The position numbers and the translations under genes are program-made. Under the pieces are notes generated by a model. The model had not been told where the DNA came from. It did not search any database and was given only the letters and a program-made list of their open reading frames with translations. Below are positions 7,278 through 17,208 of a stretch of 64,000 nt of DNA, piece after piece; position 1 is the first letter of the stretch; every line of letters begins with the position of its first letter. This stretch comes from Hydrogenophaga sp. (lineage in GTDB: Bacteria; Pseudomonadota; Gammaproteobacteria; Burkholderiales; Burkholderiaceae_C): assembly GCA_030653975.1 (NCBI GenBank), contig JAURYH010000050.1, forward strand, positions 1 to 64,000. Direction: 5' to 3'.

Positions 7278-10200
7278 ATGCTGAACAGGGATATCTACAA
7301 CAAGGCCCCCAAGGAAAACCGGCTCGTCAACAACGGCGTCGCTGAAGTATCCGAGGACCATTCAGAAGCCGCACAGGCCATCTTGCGCTACGAGCTGGAG
7401 ACCTTCGTCTGCGATGGCCAGTACGAAAAGGGGCTGGAGACCATCCTCGACAAATTCCTGGTGAACCTGGACGCCGGCACCGAACAGCCCGGCGTATGGA
7501 TTTCCGGCTTTTATGGCAGCGGCAAGTCGCACCTAGCCAAGATGCTGCGCACGCTGTGGACCGATTACTTGTTCGCCGACGGCGCCACCGCCCGCAGCCT
7601 GGCCAAGCTGCCCGCGGGCGTGTTCGAACACCTCAAAGAGCTTAGTACTCAGGGCAAACGCCACGGGGCGCTACACGCCGCCGCGGGCAAGCTGGGCTCT
7701 GGTGCCGGCGACAAGGTCCGGCTTGCCCTCTTGGGCATCGTGTTCAAGTCCAAAGGGCTGCCCGAGCAGTACAACCAGGCGCAGTTTGTCCTCTGGATGA
7801 AGCAAGAGGGCATCCTGTCCTCGGTTGAAGCGGAGTTGCAGGCGGCTGGCCGCTCCTTGCTGCAAGAGCTGCCGCACATGTACGTGTCCGGCCACCTGGC
7901 CAAGGCCCTGCTCAAAGCCAGGCCAGACCTGGCCCATTCCGAGGCCGACGCCCGCAAGCTGCTTAAAGAGCAGTTCCCTCAGGTCACCGACGTCACCAGC
8001 GAGCAGATGACCAATGCCATCGAAGCCGCCTTGGCCGAGGACGGCAAGTTCCCTCTGACGCTGGTGGTGCTGGACGAAGTGCAACAGTTCATCGGCGCAG
8101 ATGCCGAAAAGGCCTTCCAAGTGCAGGAAGTCACCGAGACCCTCTCCAAGCACTTCAATGGCAAGCTGCTGTTCGTCGGCACAGGCCAGTCGGCCCTGTC
8201 CGGCATGCCCAACCTCCAGCGCCTGATGGGACGCTTCCCGGTTCAAGTCATGCTGGGTGACTGGGACGTCGAGAACGTCACCCGCCAAATCATCCTGGCC
8301 AAGAAGCCCTCGGCCCAGCCCGAGGTCGAGCACGTTTGGCGCGCCAACCTGGGTGAAATCTCCCGCCACCTGCGCGGCACCAAGCTGGAACACGTAACAG
8401 AAGACGAAGACGTCATGACGTCCGATTACCCGTTGCTGCCGGTGCGCCGCCGCTTCTGGGAACGTGTTCTTCGAACTATCGACACCACCGGCACCGTCTC
8501 ACAACTCCGCAGCCAGCTGCGCGTGGTGCATGAAGCCGTGCTCGCCACGGCCGACGCCCCCCTGGGCCATGTGGTCTCGGGCGACTTCTTGTACGACCAG
8601 ATTGCTGCGAACCTCGTCTCTACAGCCCAACTGCCCAAGGAGGTGTACGAAAACGTCCAACGCTTTGCCGCAGGCGATGCACATGCCCAACTCAAGGGCA
8701 AGTTGCTCAAGCTCATCTTCCTCATCAACAAGCTCCCGTCAGATGCCGCGCTGGACATCGGGTTGAAAGCCACCGAAGAGGCGCTGGCCGACCTGCTGGT
8801 CACCGACCTTTCGGCCGGCTCCTCCGAGCTACGCAAGCAGCTGCCCGACCTTTTGAGCGAGCTGCAGAACAATGACCGGCTGGTCATGGCCCTGGCCGGC
8901 GGCAGTGGCACCGAATACCGCCTCCAGACCCGGGAGTCCAGCGCCTGGTACGACGAATTCCGTGCCCAAGAAGCCGAGTTCAAAGCCGCCCCGCAGCGTG
9001 TGGAGCAAAAGCGTGCCGACCTGCTCAAAGCGCGGTTCGGCGAGGTGCTGAAAAAAGTGCGTGTCGTGCAGGGCAAGGACAACGTCGAGCGCAAGCTCAC
9101 GCCCACCTACGACGACAGCCTGCCCAAAGACCACGACAAGAACTTGTATCTGTGGATTCAGGACGGTTGGCAGACGGAGGAAAAGTCCGTAATTGCCGAA
9201 GCCAAGGGCAAGAGCTCGGATAACCCGACTTTGTTCGCCTTCCTGCCCGCGCAGCACAAGACCGACCTGACCAACGCCATCGTGGCACTTGAAGCGGCCC
9301 GCACCACGCTACAGAAGAAGGGCAGTCCGTCCACCGAAGAAGGGCGTGACGCCCAGCGTTCGATGGAGAGCCGCCAACGCACCGCAGAAAAGGAATTGGC
9401 CGAGTTGCTGGCGCAGCTCCTGGCTGGAGTACGTGTGTTCCAGGCCGGAGGGCAGGAGGCTGTCGATGGCAACGACCTGGCCGACCGCATCAACCACGCT
9501 GCGAAGTCGTCTGCCATCCGGCTTTACAGCCAGTTTGACGCCGCCGACCATGACATGTGGAGCAAGGTGCTCGACGAGGCCCGCAAAGGCAACCTGGACG
9601 CGCTCAAAGCCGTAGGCCACACCCAGGAGGCCGACAAACACCCGGTTTGCCATAAGCTGCTCTCATTCATTGGCCCCGGCAAGAAGGGCGCAGAGATTCG
9701 TGACAACTTCGAGGCGCCACCCTTTGGCTGGCCTCGGGACGCCATTGACGGCGCGCTGTACGCCTTGTTGGCCTCCGGTCACCTCAAGGCCAGCGATGCC
9801 GCTTCCAAGGCGGTGGACGCGAAGAGCCTGGACCGTGCCAAGCTCACCCAGGCCAGCTTCCAGCGCGAGAGCGTGAACATCTCCCCTTCCCAACTCATCA
9901 AGATTCGCTCGCTGTTCAGCGCCGTCGGCGTGCCTTGCCAACCTAAGGAAGAGCTGACCAAGGTGCCAACTTTGCTGGCCAAGCTGCGTGACCAGGCATC
10001 CAAGGCTGGTGGGCCAGCACCGGCTCCCGAATCCCCGAAGCTGGTGTCCATAGAAGCCATTGAGGCGCAATCTGGCAATGCCCAGCTGCTCGAGCTATTC
10101 AACCGCTACGACGACCTGGTAGGCCTGTCCAAGACCTGGACCAAGACCGCCGACGACATTGCCAAGCGCCTGCCCGCGTGGCGCAAGTTGAGCGACTTGC

Positions 10201-10739
10201 TGCGTCACGCGAAAGCGCTGGGGCCTTATGCGGCGTTGAAGGCCGAGGTGGATGCCATTGAGGCCCAGCGCAGCCTCCTGGCCGACCCCGACCCAGTGCG
10301 CCCGCTGCTCGACAAGGCCGTGGAGCTTTTGCGCCATGCGCTCAAGGCCAAGCTAGATGCCTTCGCACAAACCCACAGTCAGCAGCAGTCCCATCTCCAT
10401 GCGGACGCCGATTGGGGCAAGCTCAACGATACCCAGCGCACAGACCTGACCCAAGCCCACCACCTGGCCGTACTTTCCAATGTGTCACTGGGTACGCCCG
10501 AGCAGCTGCAGGACGCCCTGGATGAATGCGACCTGGAGCACTGGGTCTCCAAAACACAAGCGTTGCCCAGCCGATTCGAGGCGGCCCGCTACGCCGCCGT
10601 GCAACTTCTCAAGCCCAACGTCGTCCACGTGGCGCTACCGAAGCGAACCTTGAACGACGAGGCCGAGCTCCGGGCCTGGTTGGTCGAGGTCGAGTCATTG
10701 ATTTCAGCAAAGCTTGGGAGCGGCCCGGTCAGTCTTTAA
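7278..10739 (+). CDS. brxC: BREX P-loop ATPase BrxC
   Basis: The 1153-residue protein has Walker A FYGSGKSHLAK (about residues 75-85) and Walker B LVVLDEVQQFIG (about 258-269), followed by FVGTGQSAL. The rest is long, helical and charged, including coiled-coil stretches around 610-730. This is the size and layout of BrxC (PglY relative), the large AAA+ ATPase of BREX needed for methylation and exclusion. GGACCACC precedes the ATG. A 57-base gap leads to the GTPase gene, which is not a BREX core gene. Confidence 0.92.
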   Translation: MLNRDIYNKAPKENRLVNNGVAEVSEDHSEAAQAILRYELETFVCDGQYEKGLETILDKFLVNLDAGTEQPGVWISGFYGSGKSHLAKMLRTLWTDYLFADGATARSLAKLPAGVFEHLKELSTQGKRHGALHAAAGKLGSGAGDKVRLALLGIVFKSKGLPEQYNQAQFVLWMKQEGILSSVEAELQAAGRSLLQELPHMYVSGHLAKALLKARPDLAHSEADARKLLKEQFPQVTDVTSEQMTNAIEAALAEDGKFPLTLVVLDEVQQFIGADAEKAFQVQEVTETLSKHFNGKLLFVGTGQSALSGMPNLQRLMGRFPVQVMLGDWDVENVTRQIILAKKPSAQPEVEHVWRANLGEISRHLRGTKLEHVTEDEDVMTSDYPLLPVRRRFWERVLRTIDTTGTVSQLRSQLRVVHEAVLATADAPLGHVVSGDFLYDQIAANLVSTAQLPKEVYENVQRFAAGDAHAQLKGKLLKLIFLINKLPSDAALDIGLKATEEALADLLVTDLSAGSSELRKQLPDLLSELQNNDRLVMALAGGSGTEYRLQTRESSAWYDEFRAQEAEFKAAPQRVEQKRADLLKARFGEVLKKVRVVQGKDNVERKLTPTYDDSLPKDHDKNLYLWIQDGWQTEEKSVIAEAKGKSSDNPTLFAFLPAQHKTDLTNAIVALEAARTTLQKKGSPSTEEGRDAQRSMESRQRTAEKELAELLAQLLAGVRVFQAGGQEAVDGNDLADRINHAAKSSAIRLYSQFDAADHDMWSKVLDEARKGNLDALKAVGHTQEADKHPVCHKLLSFIGPGKKGAEIRDNFEAPPFGWPRDAIDGALYALLASGHLKASDAASKAVDAKSLDRAKLTQASFQRESVNISPSQLIKIRSLFSAVGVPCQPKEELTKVPTLLAKLRDQASKAGGPAPAPESPKLVSIEAIEAQSGNAQLLELFNRYDDLVGLSKTWTKTADDIAKRLPAWRKLSDLLRHAKALGPYAALKAEVDAIEAQRSLLADPDPVRPLLDKAVELLRHALKAKLDAFAQTHSQQQSHLHADADWGKLNDTQRTDLTQAHHLAVLSNVSLGTPEQLQDALDECDLEHWVSKTQALPSRFEAARYAAVQLLKPNVVHVALPKRTLNDEAELRAWLVEVESLISAKLGSGPVSL

Positions 10740-10796
10740 CCCATCAAACTCAAAAAACGAATTTACCCAGCAATAACGTCAAATAGGGAGCGAAGA

Positions 10797-13718
10797 GTGA
10801 AGACACCAAAGCAAATTCGAGACGATATCCGGACGTTGACCGTCCATCTGAGCCAGGTGCGTGAGGCTTTAGTCAGACGGTCCGGAGCAGACCTTGCGCA
10901 GATTGGCAAAGAGTGCCGGCGAACAGCAGACCTTCTTGGCGAGCTGCTCAAAACACAGGAACTGCCCGAGGATTACAAGGTGGCTGTGGTTGGTCGCTTC
11001 AAGACTGGCAAATCTTCTTTTGTTAATGAACTGCTGGGTGACCGGTTGGCCAGCGAAGATACCAACCCTGAAACAGCCGCCATCACCACCTTTCGCCATG
11101 GCTCCCAGGTCAAAGCCACCATACGGTTCGTGCCGCAGCAGGAATGGGTCAGGCTCCAGGCATTACACGCCGAAGACGCCAAGCACGTCGACGCGCATCG
11201 GGTGAAAATTTGGAACACTTTTGCGAAGCCAAAAAAGAACAAAGATGGCGTAGTGGATGAATCGTTTGACTTGCCCGCCCTAGAGCGCCTGCACCTCAAG
11301 CCCGGCGGTCATCAGATTGAAATAGCGTTAACACCTGATGGCACAAGAAAATCCCTGAAAGACTTCAGGGACCGGCTCAAGGAATTTACCTCTGGAGCCA
11401 AACCAATGCACTGCTTGGTGCGGGGCATCGAAATCACTTCACCCGCCCCCATCCTTGACGAGGGTGTACTGCTGATTGATACCCCCGGCCTCGATGACAC
11501 CGAACGCTTCAGGGTCAGCCTGACCGAAAAGACCGTCGAGGACGTTGATGCTGTCTTGTTTCTCACCAAATCGGGAGTTGCCTACAGCCAGTCGGAGAAG
11601 GACTTTCTGTTGTCGCTACTGCGCAAGGGAACGGTCAAACAACTCATCGTCGTCATAACCCAAGTTGACCAGACCTACGACCAGCACGTAAGGGCGGCTG
11701 AAGCCAACGATGAAGACCCTGAGTCGCTTGCCGTTCGCATCGAGCGCGAGCGCATCCGCATCGCCACAGAGGTGAATGCAACCCTCAACGATTTGAGCCA
11801 AGACGATTCACCTGCGATGCGACGCTATCGGGAGCAGTTGGGTAATGTCGAAATTGCCTTCACTTCAGCGGTACTCCACCGCGACTGGAAGGCCAAGAAG
11901 CCGGTCGCCTATGCCATCGACCCGGCCGACCCCGGTGGCGTAGAACGCCTGAAAGCGCAACTGCTGCGCTTGCTGTCTACGGAATCGCGCCTGGCTCTGA
12001 CTGCGCAGAGCATATCGATTGGTGCTCGTACCCACTTACTCGACCTCCAGACCGTGCTGGAGGCCAAGCTGGTCGCCATCCGGGATATCAAAGACAAGGA
12101 GGTCGCGGAGCAGAAGCTCCAAACGTTTCGCGAAGAATTTGGGGCGGCTAGCACACGGTTTGAAGGGGCTGTTAAGCAGCAGGTGACGCTGCTGGGCGAC
12201 CGGCTGAAGGAGAAGCGCAGGCAGCACGGTATCCTGGTTGAGAACATCGGCCTGCTTGCGGAGCAGCAACTCGGTACCTTCGAGCTCAACGACGTGGGAC
12301 GTCACTGGCGCACTCGGCGCTCGGGCTATTGGGGCTACATGAGCGACTTCCAGGCCAGGGTCGCCAACCGCATCTTCCCCAAGGTGCAGGAAATGCTGAG
12401 TGACTACACCAGCCTATTCGCCGTTTTCGCGAAGGACTTCGAGGTCTACCTCAACGCGCTTTCGCAGGAGGGAGCGAAGATTTCGGACTCGCTGGAGCTC
12501 GGTTCAACCATGCCGTTTGACGTGACCGTCAAGCTCAAAGAGTCGCTCGAACGCTCGCTCCAGAGCGCTCAGGAGCTCATCTCCGCCGAGGAACTGCGCG
12601 TCACCACCATGCTGGACGACTTCGTCTCCGACGAGGTCTCTGAGCGCATCACCGAGCGCCGTACCACGGTGTCTTCCATCTGGGGAGCCGGCACCACCAA
12701 CAACCAGTCCGCCGAGGTTCGTGACTTCTATCGCGAGGTCAAAAACCTGCTGTCTGAGGCGCTCAACGCTCATCTGACAACGCGTGCTAGAGAGTTTGGA
12801 CAGTTCCTGGTGGTGGAGGCCGAAGGGGCGCCACGCGATGCGCTAAACGATGTGCAGGTGCTGCTGGAACAGGCGGCCGACAACATACGGGCTGCCGCCG
12901 CCGCGGTCGTTGCCGGGCAAAAGGAGGCTGTTCAGTCGTTGGTCGACGCGATTGGCGTGGAATGCGCCGAGTCACTGATGCGCGCCGACGAACTGATGGC
13001 CGTTGGCAGCATGTTAGTAGACGAGTCTAGCAAGCTAGGCGCCTTGCTTGGGGGCTCCACTGAACCCACGCCATCAGTGCCGCAGCTCCAGACGGAGCCA
13101 TCGCCTGCGCCTTCACCCGCATCGTCAGAGCCCAGCTCTAACCGCCCAAGTAAGGTCCAGACCAATGCGGCACCGCAAGACGATGCTGACTGGGTCAGGC
13201 TGACGCAGCAGAAGGCCACGGTCGTCATGGACCGCATCCGCCTGCAAGACGGCGCAACAGGATGGCCCTACAGCAAGGTGTTTGATGCGCGCCTGCTTAA
13301 AGGTGCGGTGCGAATGACGCTCATCGACCCCTACCTGGCTTCGCACCACCAAATTCGCAACCTCAACGAGTTTTTGCTGCACGTGGGCGAGACGGCGCGC
13401 CCAAAGGCCATCGACATCGTGACCCGATTTGAGCCCTTGGATACGGTAGGCCACCAAGACCGGGCCATCGACAACACCGCCAAAGACCTGTTCCAGAACT
13501 TTGGCGTGGCTTTGACACTGCGGCGTGAAGCGAATCTGCACGACCGTTATTTGGTCCTCGACCATGGCGTGCTGTTCAAGCTGGGGCGCGGCCTGGACAT
13601 CTACAAGCCCGCTACAGGTTTGGCTGCGCATCGTCCGGCCAGCCGCCGCGTGCGCGAGACCGAAGTAGACGTCTTCGCCGTGCCCGGACATCCTGCAATC
13701 CAAGGACCGACCACGTGA
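10797..13718 (+). CDS. Dynamin-like GTPase fused to a MITD1-type phospholipase-D-like domain
   Basis: The 973-residue product starts at GTG 10797. The N-terminal GTPase shows G1 GRFKTGKSS (about 66-74), a candidate G2 Thr in NPETAAITT, G3 DTPGLDD (about 226) and G4 TQVD (about 285). A long helical stalk (about 400-690) is typical of bacterial dynamin-like proteins. After a Ser/Pro-rich linker (about 750-790) comes a C-terminal domain with LIDPYLASHHQIRNL, LHDRYLV and KLGRGLDIYKP. These are the landmarks of the MITD1 C-terminal domain, a PLD-like fold without the double HKD motif that binds membrane lipid in MITD1. Placement between brxC and pglX points to a membrane-linked accessory step in BREX defence (inference). 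Confidence 0.8.
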   Translation: MKTPKQIRDDIRTLTVHLSQVREALVRRSGADLAQIGKECRRTADLLGELLKTQELPEDYKVAVVGRFKTGKSSFVNELLGDRLASEDTNPETAAITTFRHGSQVKATIRFVPQQEWVRLQALHAEDAKHVDAHRVKIWNTFAKPKKNKDGVVDESFDLPALERLHLKPGGHQIEIALTPDGTRKSLKDFRDRLKEFTSGAKPMHCLVRGIEITSPAPILDEGVLLIDTPGLDDTERFRVSLTEKTVEDVDAVLFLTKSGVAYSQSEKDFLLSLLRKGTVKQLIVVITQVDQTYDQHVRAAEANDEDPESLAVRIERERIRIATEVNATLNDLSQDDSPAMRRYREQLGNVEIAFTSAVLHRDWKAKKPVAYAIDPADPGGVERLKAQLLRLLSTESRLALTAQSISIGARTHLLDLQTVLEAKLVAIRDIKDKEVAEQKLQTFREEFGAASTRFEGAVKQQVTLLGDRLKEKRRQHGILVENIGLLAEQQLGTFELNDVGRHWRTRRSGYWGYMSDFQARVANRIFPKVQEMLSDYTSLFAVFAKDFEVYLNALSQEGAKISDSLELGSTMPFDVTVKLKESLERSLQSAQELISAEELRVTTMLDDFVSDEVSERITERRTTVSSIWGAGTTNNQSAEVRDFYREVKNLLSEALNAHLTTRAREFGQFLVVEAEGAPRDALNDVQVLLEQAADNIRAAAAAVVAGQKEAVQSLVDAIGVECAESLMRADELMAVGSMLVDESSKLGALLGGSTEPTPSVPQLQTEPSPAPSPASSEPSSNRPSKVQTNAAPQDDADWVRLTQQKATVVMDRIRLQDGATGWPYSKVFDARLLKGAVRMTLIDPYLASHHQIRNLNEFLLHVGETARPKAIDIVTRFEPLDTVGHQDRAIDNTAKDLFQNFGVALTLRREANLHDRYLVLDHGVLFKLGRGLDIYKPATGLAAHRPASRRVRETEVDVFAVPGHPAIQGPTT

Positions 13719-13740
13719 AAGGGATGGTAAGTCGCACGCT

Positions 13741-13821
13741 ATGAATGAGCAGCTCAGCCTGCGAGACCCTTTTTCGCGCGCGTTACCCCGTTACCTGCGT
13801 TACGCCAAGACCGAGACATAG
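13741..13821 (+). CDS. Possible 26-residue peptide between the GTPase and pglX
   Basis: An ATG at 13741 opens a 26-codon frame (MNEQLSLRDPFSRALPRYLR...) ending six bases before pglX. It would fill most of the otherwise unusual 109-base gap in a tightly packed operon. No good ribosome site is visible, and a frame this short can occur by chance. Possible leader peptide or nothing. Confidence 0.25.
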   Translation: MNEQLSLRDPFSRALPRYLRYAKTET

Positions 13822-13827
13822 AACACC

Positions 13828-16800
13828 ATGCCCACCCACAGCATCAACAACCAACCCTTGGCCAAGCCCCAGCGCACCCAGCTCGAGAACACTGTAAAGG
13901 CCGCCCGCGATTGGGCAGAGAAGGGCGCACGCGCCGCGCTGGCACAACTCGGGGTGGGCGAAGGCCGCGTGCCCGACTACTTGGAAGAGCCGCAACGTAT
14001 CTTGCGCCGCCGTCTACGCGCCCACGGCCGCGCACTAGGCGACGCCAAGGTCAGCGATGACACGCAAGGCTTGCAGCACTTGGTTTGGGAGACCGCCTAC
14101 GAGCACTGGCACCGCATGCTGTTCGCCCGCTTCCTGGCCGAGAACGGCCTGCTGCTGTGGGAGCCTGGCGCGGCCGTCTCGCTGGACGACTGCGAAGCCC
14201 TCGTGCAGGAAGCCGACCCGGCGATGAACCTGGGCGTCAAGACCAAGTGGGAATTGGCCGGCAAGCTGGCCGCCCGCATGCTGCCCCAGGTGTTCAAGCC
14301 GCAGAGTCCGGTGTTCGAGCTGGCCTTCGCGCCCGAACACCAACGCGAGCTGGAGCGCCTGCTGGCTGCGTTGCCGCCCGAGGTGTTTAAGGCCAGCGAT
14401 AGCCTGGGCTGGGTCTACCAGTTCTGGCAGGCCAAGCGCAAGGACGAGGTCAACGCCTTGGAGGTGAAGATTGGCGCTGACGAGCTACCCGCCGTCACCC
14501 AACTCTTCACCGAGCCCTACATGGTGGACTTTCTGCTCCACAACTCGCTGGGCGCCTGGTGGGCGACCCGCCACCCCGGCAAGACCTGCCCGGTGCCATT
14601 GACCTACCTGCGCACGCTGGACGACGGCACGCCCGCCGCCGGCAAGTTCGAGGGCTGGCCGGACCGGCTGGACGAGTTCAAGCTGTTGGACCCCTGCTGT
14701 GGCTCGGGCCACTTCCTGGTGGCGGCCTTCCTGCTGCTGGTGCCCATGCGCATGGCGGTCGATGGCCTGAGCGCGATGGACGCGGTGGACGCCGTACTGG
14801 CCGACAACCTGCACGGCCTGGAACTGGACGCCCGCTGCGTGGAAATCGCCGTCTTTGCGCTGGCTCTGGCGGCCTGGCGCTTCCCGGACGAAAACGGTGA
14901 CCCGCTGGGCGTGCGCGCCGACATGCCTGCGCCGCAGGTGGCCTGCTGCGGCCTGAAGGTGGCGGCGAAGCCGGGAGACTGGGCCGCGCTGGTGCCGGAT
15001 GATGCAGAGAACGCAGCCGACCTGCGCGAAGGGCTGCGCCGCCTTCATGCCGACTTTGCGCAGGCTCCGCTACTCGGCAGCCTTTTGGACCCCAGCAAGG
15101 CCAGCGGCGACCTGTTCGCAGCGGACTACTCTTTATTGCGCGGCCTATTGCAGCATGCACTTGCCGCTGAACATCAGCCTGAGCTGTGGGACGAAACAAG
15201 TGCCACATGGGACAACGCACTCACGGCGCTCGGCCTGCTAGATGCCGCCCGCCTGCTTGATGGGCGCTACCACCTGGTAGTAACCAACGTGCCATACCTG
15301 GCGCGGGGTAAGCAAAATGACACGCTGAAGGACTACTGCGAGGCCCACTACCCCGAGGCCAAGAACGACCTGGCCAATGTCTTCCTGGAGCGCTGCCTGG
15401 AGCTGAGCTGTGACCAAGGCGTCGGCGCGGTGCAAATTGTGATGCCGCAAAACTGGTTGTTTCTCGCAAGGTCGAAGGGGCAGCGAACTACGCTACTGAA
15501 AGAGGTCAGTTGGTGCATGCTGGCTTGGCTTGGCTCCGGAGCATTTGAGACCATTAGTGGCGAGGTCGTGCAAGCAATCCTGTTGACTCAGGTGAAAGCC
15601 AAACCGCACGATTCCCATCGCCTTATCGGGCTTGACGTGAGCGGTGTAGCCAGCGTGGGTGATAAGTCAGCCCAATTGCGGAACGCAGAACCCCAGGCGA
15701 CTACTCAAGCTCAACAACTCGCCAACCCTGACGCAAGGGTCTTGGTTGGCTCAATTGGCGAGGTAGAGCTCCTCGGGAAAGTGGCAAACGGTTGGCAGGG
15801 AGTTGCATCAAGTGACTTTCCGCGCTTCGGTCAGAAGTTCTGGGAGCTCACTTGGCCTGCGCCGGGATGGGTCTTTCACCAGAGCACAGTCGACACGACA
15901 CAGTTGTACAGCGGCAAGCAGCACATTCTTTTTTGGGAAGACGGCTATGGGGCAATGACCCAGGTATGCCAAGAAGGAGCAACGTTTCGCGGGAAAAGCG
16001 CATGGAGCCAGGTAGGCGTCGCATGTGCCCAGATGGGCGAACTTCCTGTAACGCTCTACGAGGGGACCAAGTTTGACAACAACACCTCTGTGCTGACTCC
16101 TTTCGATAGAGGTCACCTTGCGGCGCTTTGGTGCTTCTGCAGTTCTGACGAGTTCGGTGCTCTTGTGCGACAGGTCGACCAATCAATAAAGGTCACCAAC
16201 TCGTCGCTGGTCAAGATTCCATTTGACCTCGCATACTGGCAGAGGGTCGCCGCCGAGCGCTATCCACACGGTTTGCCCAAACCTTACTCAGACGACCCCA
16301 CCCAATGGCTATTCCACGGGCACCCGCAGCCCGCTAGCGACCCGCTGCAAGTAGCCATTGCTCGCCTGGCCGGCTACCGCTGGCCCGCCGAGACCGACAC
16401 GGCAATGGAGCTGGCCGATGAGGCCCGCACCTGGATTACCCGCTGCGAGAAGCTGTCCGAGCACACCGACGACGACGGCATCGTCTGCCTGCCATCGGTA
16501 CGCGGGGAGGCGCCCGCGCATGACCGCCTGCTCAAGCTGCTGATTGCTGCCTGGGAGACCGTGCAGCCCGGCAGTTGGAAGCCCGCCGTGCTCGACAAGC
16601 TGCTGGCCGACGCCGACTGCGCCGGCAAGGGCCTCGACGTCTGGCTGCGCGAGAAGCTCTTCGAACAGCACGCCAAGCGCTTCCACCACCGCCCCTTCAT
16701 CTGGCATGTGTGGGACGGGCTGAAGGACGGCTTTGCCGCGCTGGTCAACTATCACCAGCTCGACCACAAGAAGCTGGAGCGACTCATCCACACCTACCTG

Positions 16801-17193
16801 GGTGACTGGATTCGCCAGCAGGAAGCCGGTGTACGCGACGGTGGCGACGGCGCACAACAACGTCTGGCTGCAGCCCAAGACCTGAAGCGCCGCCTGGAAC
16901 TCATCCTCGAAGGCGAGCCACCCTACGACATCTTCGTGCGTTGGAAGCCACTGGCCGAGCAACCCATCGGCTGGAACCCCGACCTCAACGACGGCGTGCG
17001 CCTGAACATCCGTCCCTTCATGGCTGCGGATGTCTTGCGCCACAACAAGAAACCCAAGCTCAACATCACCTGGGACAAGGACCGCGGCAAGGATGTCGAG
17101 AGCGCACCTTGGTTCAAGTTGTTTGGCGGTGACCGCATCAACGACCACCATCTGACGGTGGCTGAAAAGCGGGCCGCACGGGCCAAACAATAA
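13828..17193 (+). CDS. pglX: BREX adenine-specific DNA methyltransferase PglX (BrxX)
   Basis: The 1121-residue product has SAM-binding motif I LLDPCCGSGHFLVAA (about 287-301) and a catalytic motif IV region VVTNVPYLARGKQND (about 485-499). A target-recognition region spans roughly 520-830, and a charged C-terminal part follows. PglX methylates the BREX recognition site on host DNA so that unmodified phage DNA can be excluded. The usual NPPY tetrapeptide reads NVPY here; the Asn and Tyr are kept. The 5' part uses very GC-rich codons, while about 15,470-16,250 (recognition region) is less biased, which fits exchange of specificity segments. Confidence 0.92.
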   Translation: MPTHSINNQPLAKPQRTQLENTVKAARDWAEKGARAALAQLGVGEGRVPDYLEEPQRILRRRLRAHGRALGDAKVSDDTQGLQHLVWETAYEHWHRMLFARFLAENGLLLWEPGAAVSLDDCEALVQEADPAMNLGVKTKWELAGKLAARMLPQVFKPQSPVFELAFAPEHQRELERLLAALPPEVFKASDSLGWVYQFWQAKRKDEVNALEVKIGADELPAVTQLFTEPYMVDFLLHNSLGAWWATRHPGKTCPVPLTYLRTLDDGTPAAGKFEGWPDRLDEFKLLDPCCGSGHFLVAAFLLLVPMRMAVDGLSAMDAVDAVLADNLHGLELDARCVEIAVFALALAAWRFPDENGDPLGVRADMPAPQVACCGLKVAAKPGDWAALVPDDAENAADLREGLRRLHADFAQAPLLGSLLDPSKASGDLFAADYSLLRGLLQHALAAEHQPELWDETSATWDNALTALGLLDAARLLDGRYHLVVTNVPYLARGKQNDTLKDYCEAHYPEAKNDLANVFLERCLELSCDQGVGAVQIVMPQNWLFLARSKGQRTTLLKEVSWCMLAWLGSGAFETISGEVVQAILLTQVKAKPHDSHRLIGLDVSGVASVGDKSAQLRNAEPQATTQAQQLANPDARVLVGSIGEVELLGKVANGWQGVASSDFPRFGQKFWELTWPAPGWVFHQSTVDTTQLYSGKQHILFWEDGYGAMTQVCQEGATFRGKSAWSQVGVACAQMGELPVTLYEGTKFDNNTSVLTPFDRGHLAALWCFCSSDEFGALVRQVDQSIKVTNSSLVKIPFDLAYWQRVAAERYPHGLPKPYSDDPTQWLFHGHPQPASDPLQVAIARLAGYRWPAETDTAMELADEARTWITRCEKLSEHTDDDGIVCLPSVRGEAPAHDRLLKLLIAAWETVQPGSWKPAVLDKLLADADCAGKGLDVWLREKLFEQHAKRFHHRPFIWHVWDGLKDGFAALVNYHQLDHKKLERLIHTYLGDWIRQQEAGVRDGGDGAQQRLAAAQDLKRRLELILEGEPPYDIFVRWKPLAEQPIGWNPDLNDGVRLNIRPFMAADVLRHNKKPKLNITWDKDRGKDVESAPWFKLFGGDRINDHHLTVAEKRAARAKQ

Positions 17194-17208
17194 GGGAGTG
17201 AACAATTC

